From JAQVUB01 sp033809415 (lineage in GTDB: Bacteria; Verrucomicrobiota; Lentisphaeria; Oligosphaerales; Oligosphaeraceae), in contig JAPXLT010000237.1 of assembly GCA_033809415.1 (NCBI GenBank), positions 1 through 7,579 of the forward strand: a stretch of 7,579 nucleotides of DNA. Reading direction: 5' to 3'. Numbering within the stretch: position 1 is the stretch's first letter; every line of letters begins with the position of its first letter. Shown here one piece after another: positions 6,762-7,579 of the stretch. The position numbers and the translations under genes were made by a program. Below the pieces are notes generated by a model that saw only the letters and a list, made by a program, of their open reading frames with translations, did no database searches and was not told the origin of the DNA.

Positions 6762-7364
6762 ATGGGAATTGTAGTTGACCATGATGCCAGGAAGCGGGAA
6801 ATCCTGCAGAAGTCATTGACCCTTTTTGCGGACTTTGGTTATCCCGGTGTAACTTATAAACAGTTGGCAGACCGCTGCGGGCTGGCGCGGACTGCTTTAT
6901 ACAAATATTTTCCTGGCAAGCGCGAGATCTTTGACAGCGCCATCAACCAGCTGGTGAAAGAATTGGCGTCGGAGTTTCGCAATACCGTCAATAAGCATCC
7001 GGAGCTTCAGGCTTCCCAGAAGCTCGAACTGGTTATGACCCAAGTAATGAACCTGCTGTTTGAACATGGCAAACTGTTGCAGGCGATTACCGAGTATTTG
7101 ATTGCTCAACGCAGGCAGGGCGACAATGTCGCACGCAAGGTGCGCCGGCATACCATGGTGCTGCGCCGGACAATCGTAACATTGCTGCGAGAAGGCATGG
7201 ATAATGGCGAGTTTCAGAGGATGCGCTGTGATGTTATAGGCGATATCCTATACGGCATCTTCGAGTCGGCGGCGTTCCGGGTCGCGATTGCAGATACCGC
7301 CGATATAAATACTCTGATCAATTCCTGCAAAGTCACCATCGAAGCTCTGAAAACGAAAAGATAA
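6762..7364 (+). CDS. TetR/AcrR-family transcriptional regulator
   Basis: A 200-residue cytoplasmic DNA-binding protein, a normal length for the family. The N-terminal helix (KREILQKSLTLFADFGYPGV, residues 11-30) is followed by the helix-turn-helix (about 30-50, VTYKQLADRCGLARTALYKY) and the usual FPGKREIF cap. The rest is helical and would form the ligand-binding and dimer domain, whose ligand cannot be predicted. The ATG at 6762 is supported by the GAGG site and the family length. It is divergent from fabH, with 204 bases between start codons, and a perfect palindrome in that gap. It is therefore likely a local repressor of itself and the fabH operon, perhaps sensing an acyl-CoA or fatty-acid-like molecule. 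That last idea rests only on the neighbour. Confidence 0.88.
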   Translation: MGIVVDHDARKREILQKSLTLFADFGYPGVTYKQLADRCGLARTALYKYFPGKREIFDSAINQLVKELASEFRNTVNKHPELQASQKLELVMTQVMNLLFEHGKLLQAITEYLIAQRRQGDNVARKVRRHTMVLRRTIVTLLREGMDNGEFQRMRCDVIGDILYGIFESAAFRVAIADTADINTLINSCKVTIEALKTKR

Positions 7365-7400
7365 AACAGGGGGCAGGAGGCAATACTCGTGACTTAAAGC

Positions 7401-7456
7401 TTTTTTAACAACGAAATACACGAACAGGCTTGGCGTGGGCTAACGCCCACAACCCA
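7401..7456 (+). repeat. Composite CACGAA repeat, tandem unit D1 (56 bp)
   Basis: T6, AACAACGAAATACACGAAC, AGGCTTGGC and then a stem-loop GTGGGC-TAAC-GCCCAC (7435-7450) and AACCCA. It is followed without a gap by a second unit of exactly the same length that agrees at about 50 of 56 positions. It begins 36 bases after the regulator's stop codon. Confidence 0.8.
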
Positions 7457-7462
7457 TTTTTT
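7431..7462 (+). terminator. Possible repeat-derived rho-independent terminator for tetR
   Basis: GTGGGC (7435-7440) pairs with GCCCAC (7445-7450) around a TAAC tetraloop. TGG (7431-7433) can pair with CCA (7454-7456) across a small internal loop. The stem then runs straight into T6 (7457-7462), which is the start of the next repeat unit. The geometry fits an intrinsic terminator placed about 70 bases after the tetR stop. The T6 of one unit and the stem of the previous unit are needed together. Confidence 0.4.
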
Positions 7463-7512
7463 AACCACGAACCACACGAAAAGGCTTGGCGTGGGCTGCC
7501 GCCCACAACCCA
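7457..7512 (+). repeat. Composite CACGAA repeat, tandem unit D2 (56 bp)
   Basis: T6, AACCACGAACCACACGAAAA, GGCTTGGC, the stem-loop GTGGGC-TGCC-GCCCAC (7491-7506) and AACCCA. The loop changes from TAAC to TGCC while both stem arms stay unchanged relative to D1, so the paired bases are the conserved part. Its core also matches copy B closely. Confidence 0.8.
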
Positions 7513-7555
7513 CACGGACTTTACACGGACGGGACACGGACTTTACACGGACGAC
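7512..7555 (+). repeat. Four tandem 11-bp ACACGGAC units
   Basis: ACACGGACTTT, ACACGGACGGG, ACACGGACTTT and ACACGGACGAC follow each other exactly. The 8-base core is invariant and the last three bases alternate (TTT, GGG, TTT, GAC), giving a 22-bp higher-order pattern. The array starts on the final A of D2 and continues to resemble it (ACACGAA versus ACACGGA), so it is probably a related element. Confidence 0.75.
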
Positions 7556-7579
7556 AGATCGGACGGATCGCCATGTGCC

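Noticed and set aside
6558..6782. ATG-initiated 75-residue N-terminal extension of FabH
   Set aside because: It would translate the leader, the repeat copy and the promoter, and would overlap the start of the divergent tetR. FabH homology begins after it, and a TTG with a good GGAG site lies at the right place.
7401..7555. CRISPR array
   Set aside because: The units abut directly with no unique spacers between them, and no cas gene is present.

Overview
The window looks like a piece of a PVC-superphylum genome, most likely Lentisphaerota or a near relative. Three things suggest this: a very large secreted protein of the glycoside-hydrolase-123-like (DUF6067) type with added lectin-like domains, intergenic repeats built on the word CACGAA, and GC-rich REP-like hairpins. 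This assignment is an inference; no rRNA or other taxonomic marker is present.

Layout. Positions 1-468 hold no convincing gene. They carry two copies, in opposite orientation, of a GC-rich hairpin element (1-36 and about 200-240), a perfect 12-bp palindrome (277-288) and one copy of a composite CACGAA repeat (345-408). A single 1439-residue exported protein follows on the plus strand (469-4788). It has lectin-like and CBM9-like modules, a GH123-like N-terminal sandwich and a C-terminal barrel. A short convergent gap (4789-4884) carries a second CACGAA repeat. On the minus strand, a two-gene operon reads from fabH (6557 down to 5571, TTG start) into a membrane protein with an HETTH zinc-protease-like motif (5562 down to 4885). 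Divergent from fabH is a TetR-family regulator (6762-7364). The last 215 bases are repeats: two 56-bp tandem units of the CACGAA element, then four 11-bp units of an ACACGGAC element.

How the parts may work together. The fabH/tetR intergenic region has a good minus-strand promoter (TTGCAA, 17 bp, TATACT). A perfect 16-bp palindrome (6721-6736) overlaps its -35 box and lies just upstream of the regulator's ribosome site. The simplest reading is an autoregulated TetR repressor that also controls a fabH-plus-membrane-metalloprotease operon, in other words lipid or envelope adjustment. The large hydrolase gene appears to be an independent unit for polysaccharide use.

I do not see an unmistakable new defence or mobile system. 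The most distinctive signals are the composite repeat placed in every intergenic region, and the palindrome-controlled fabH plus M50-like operon.
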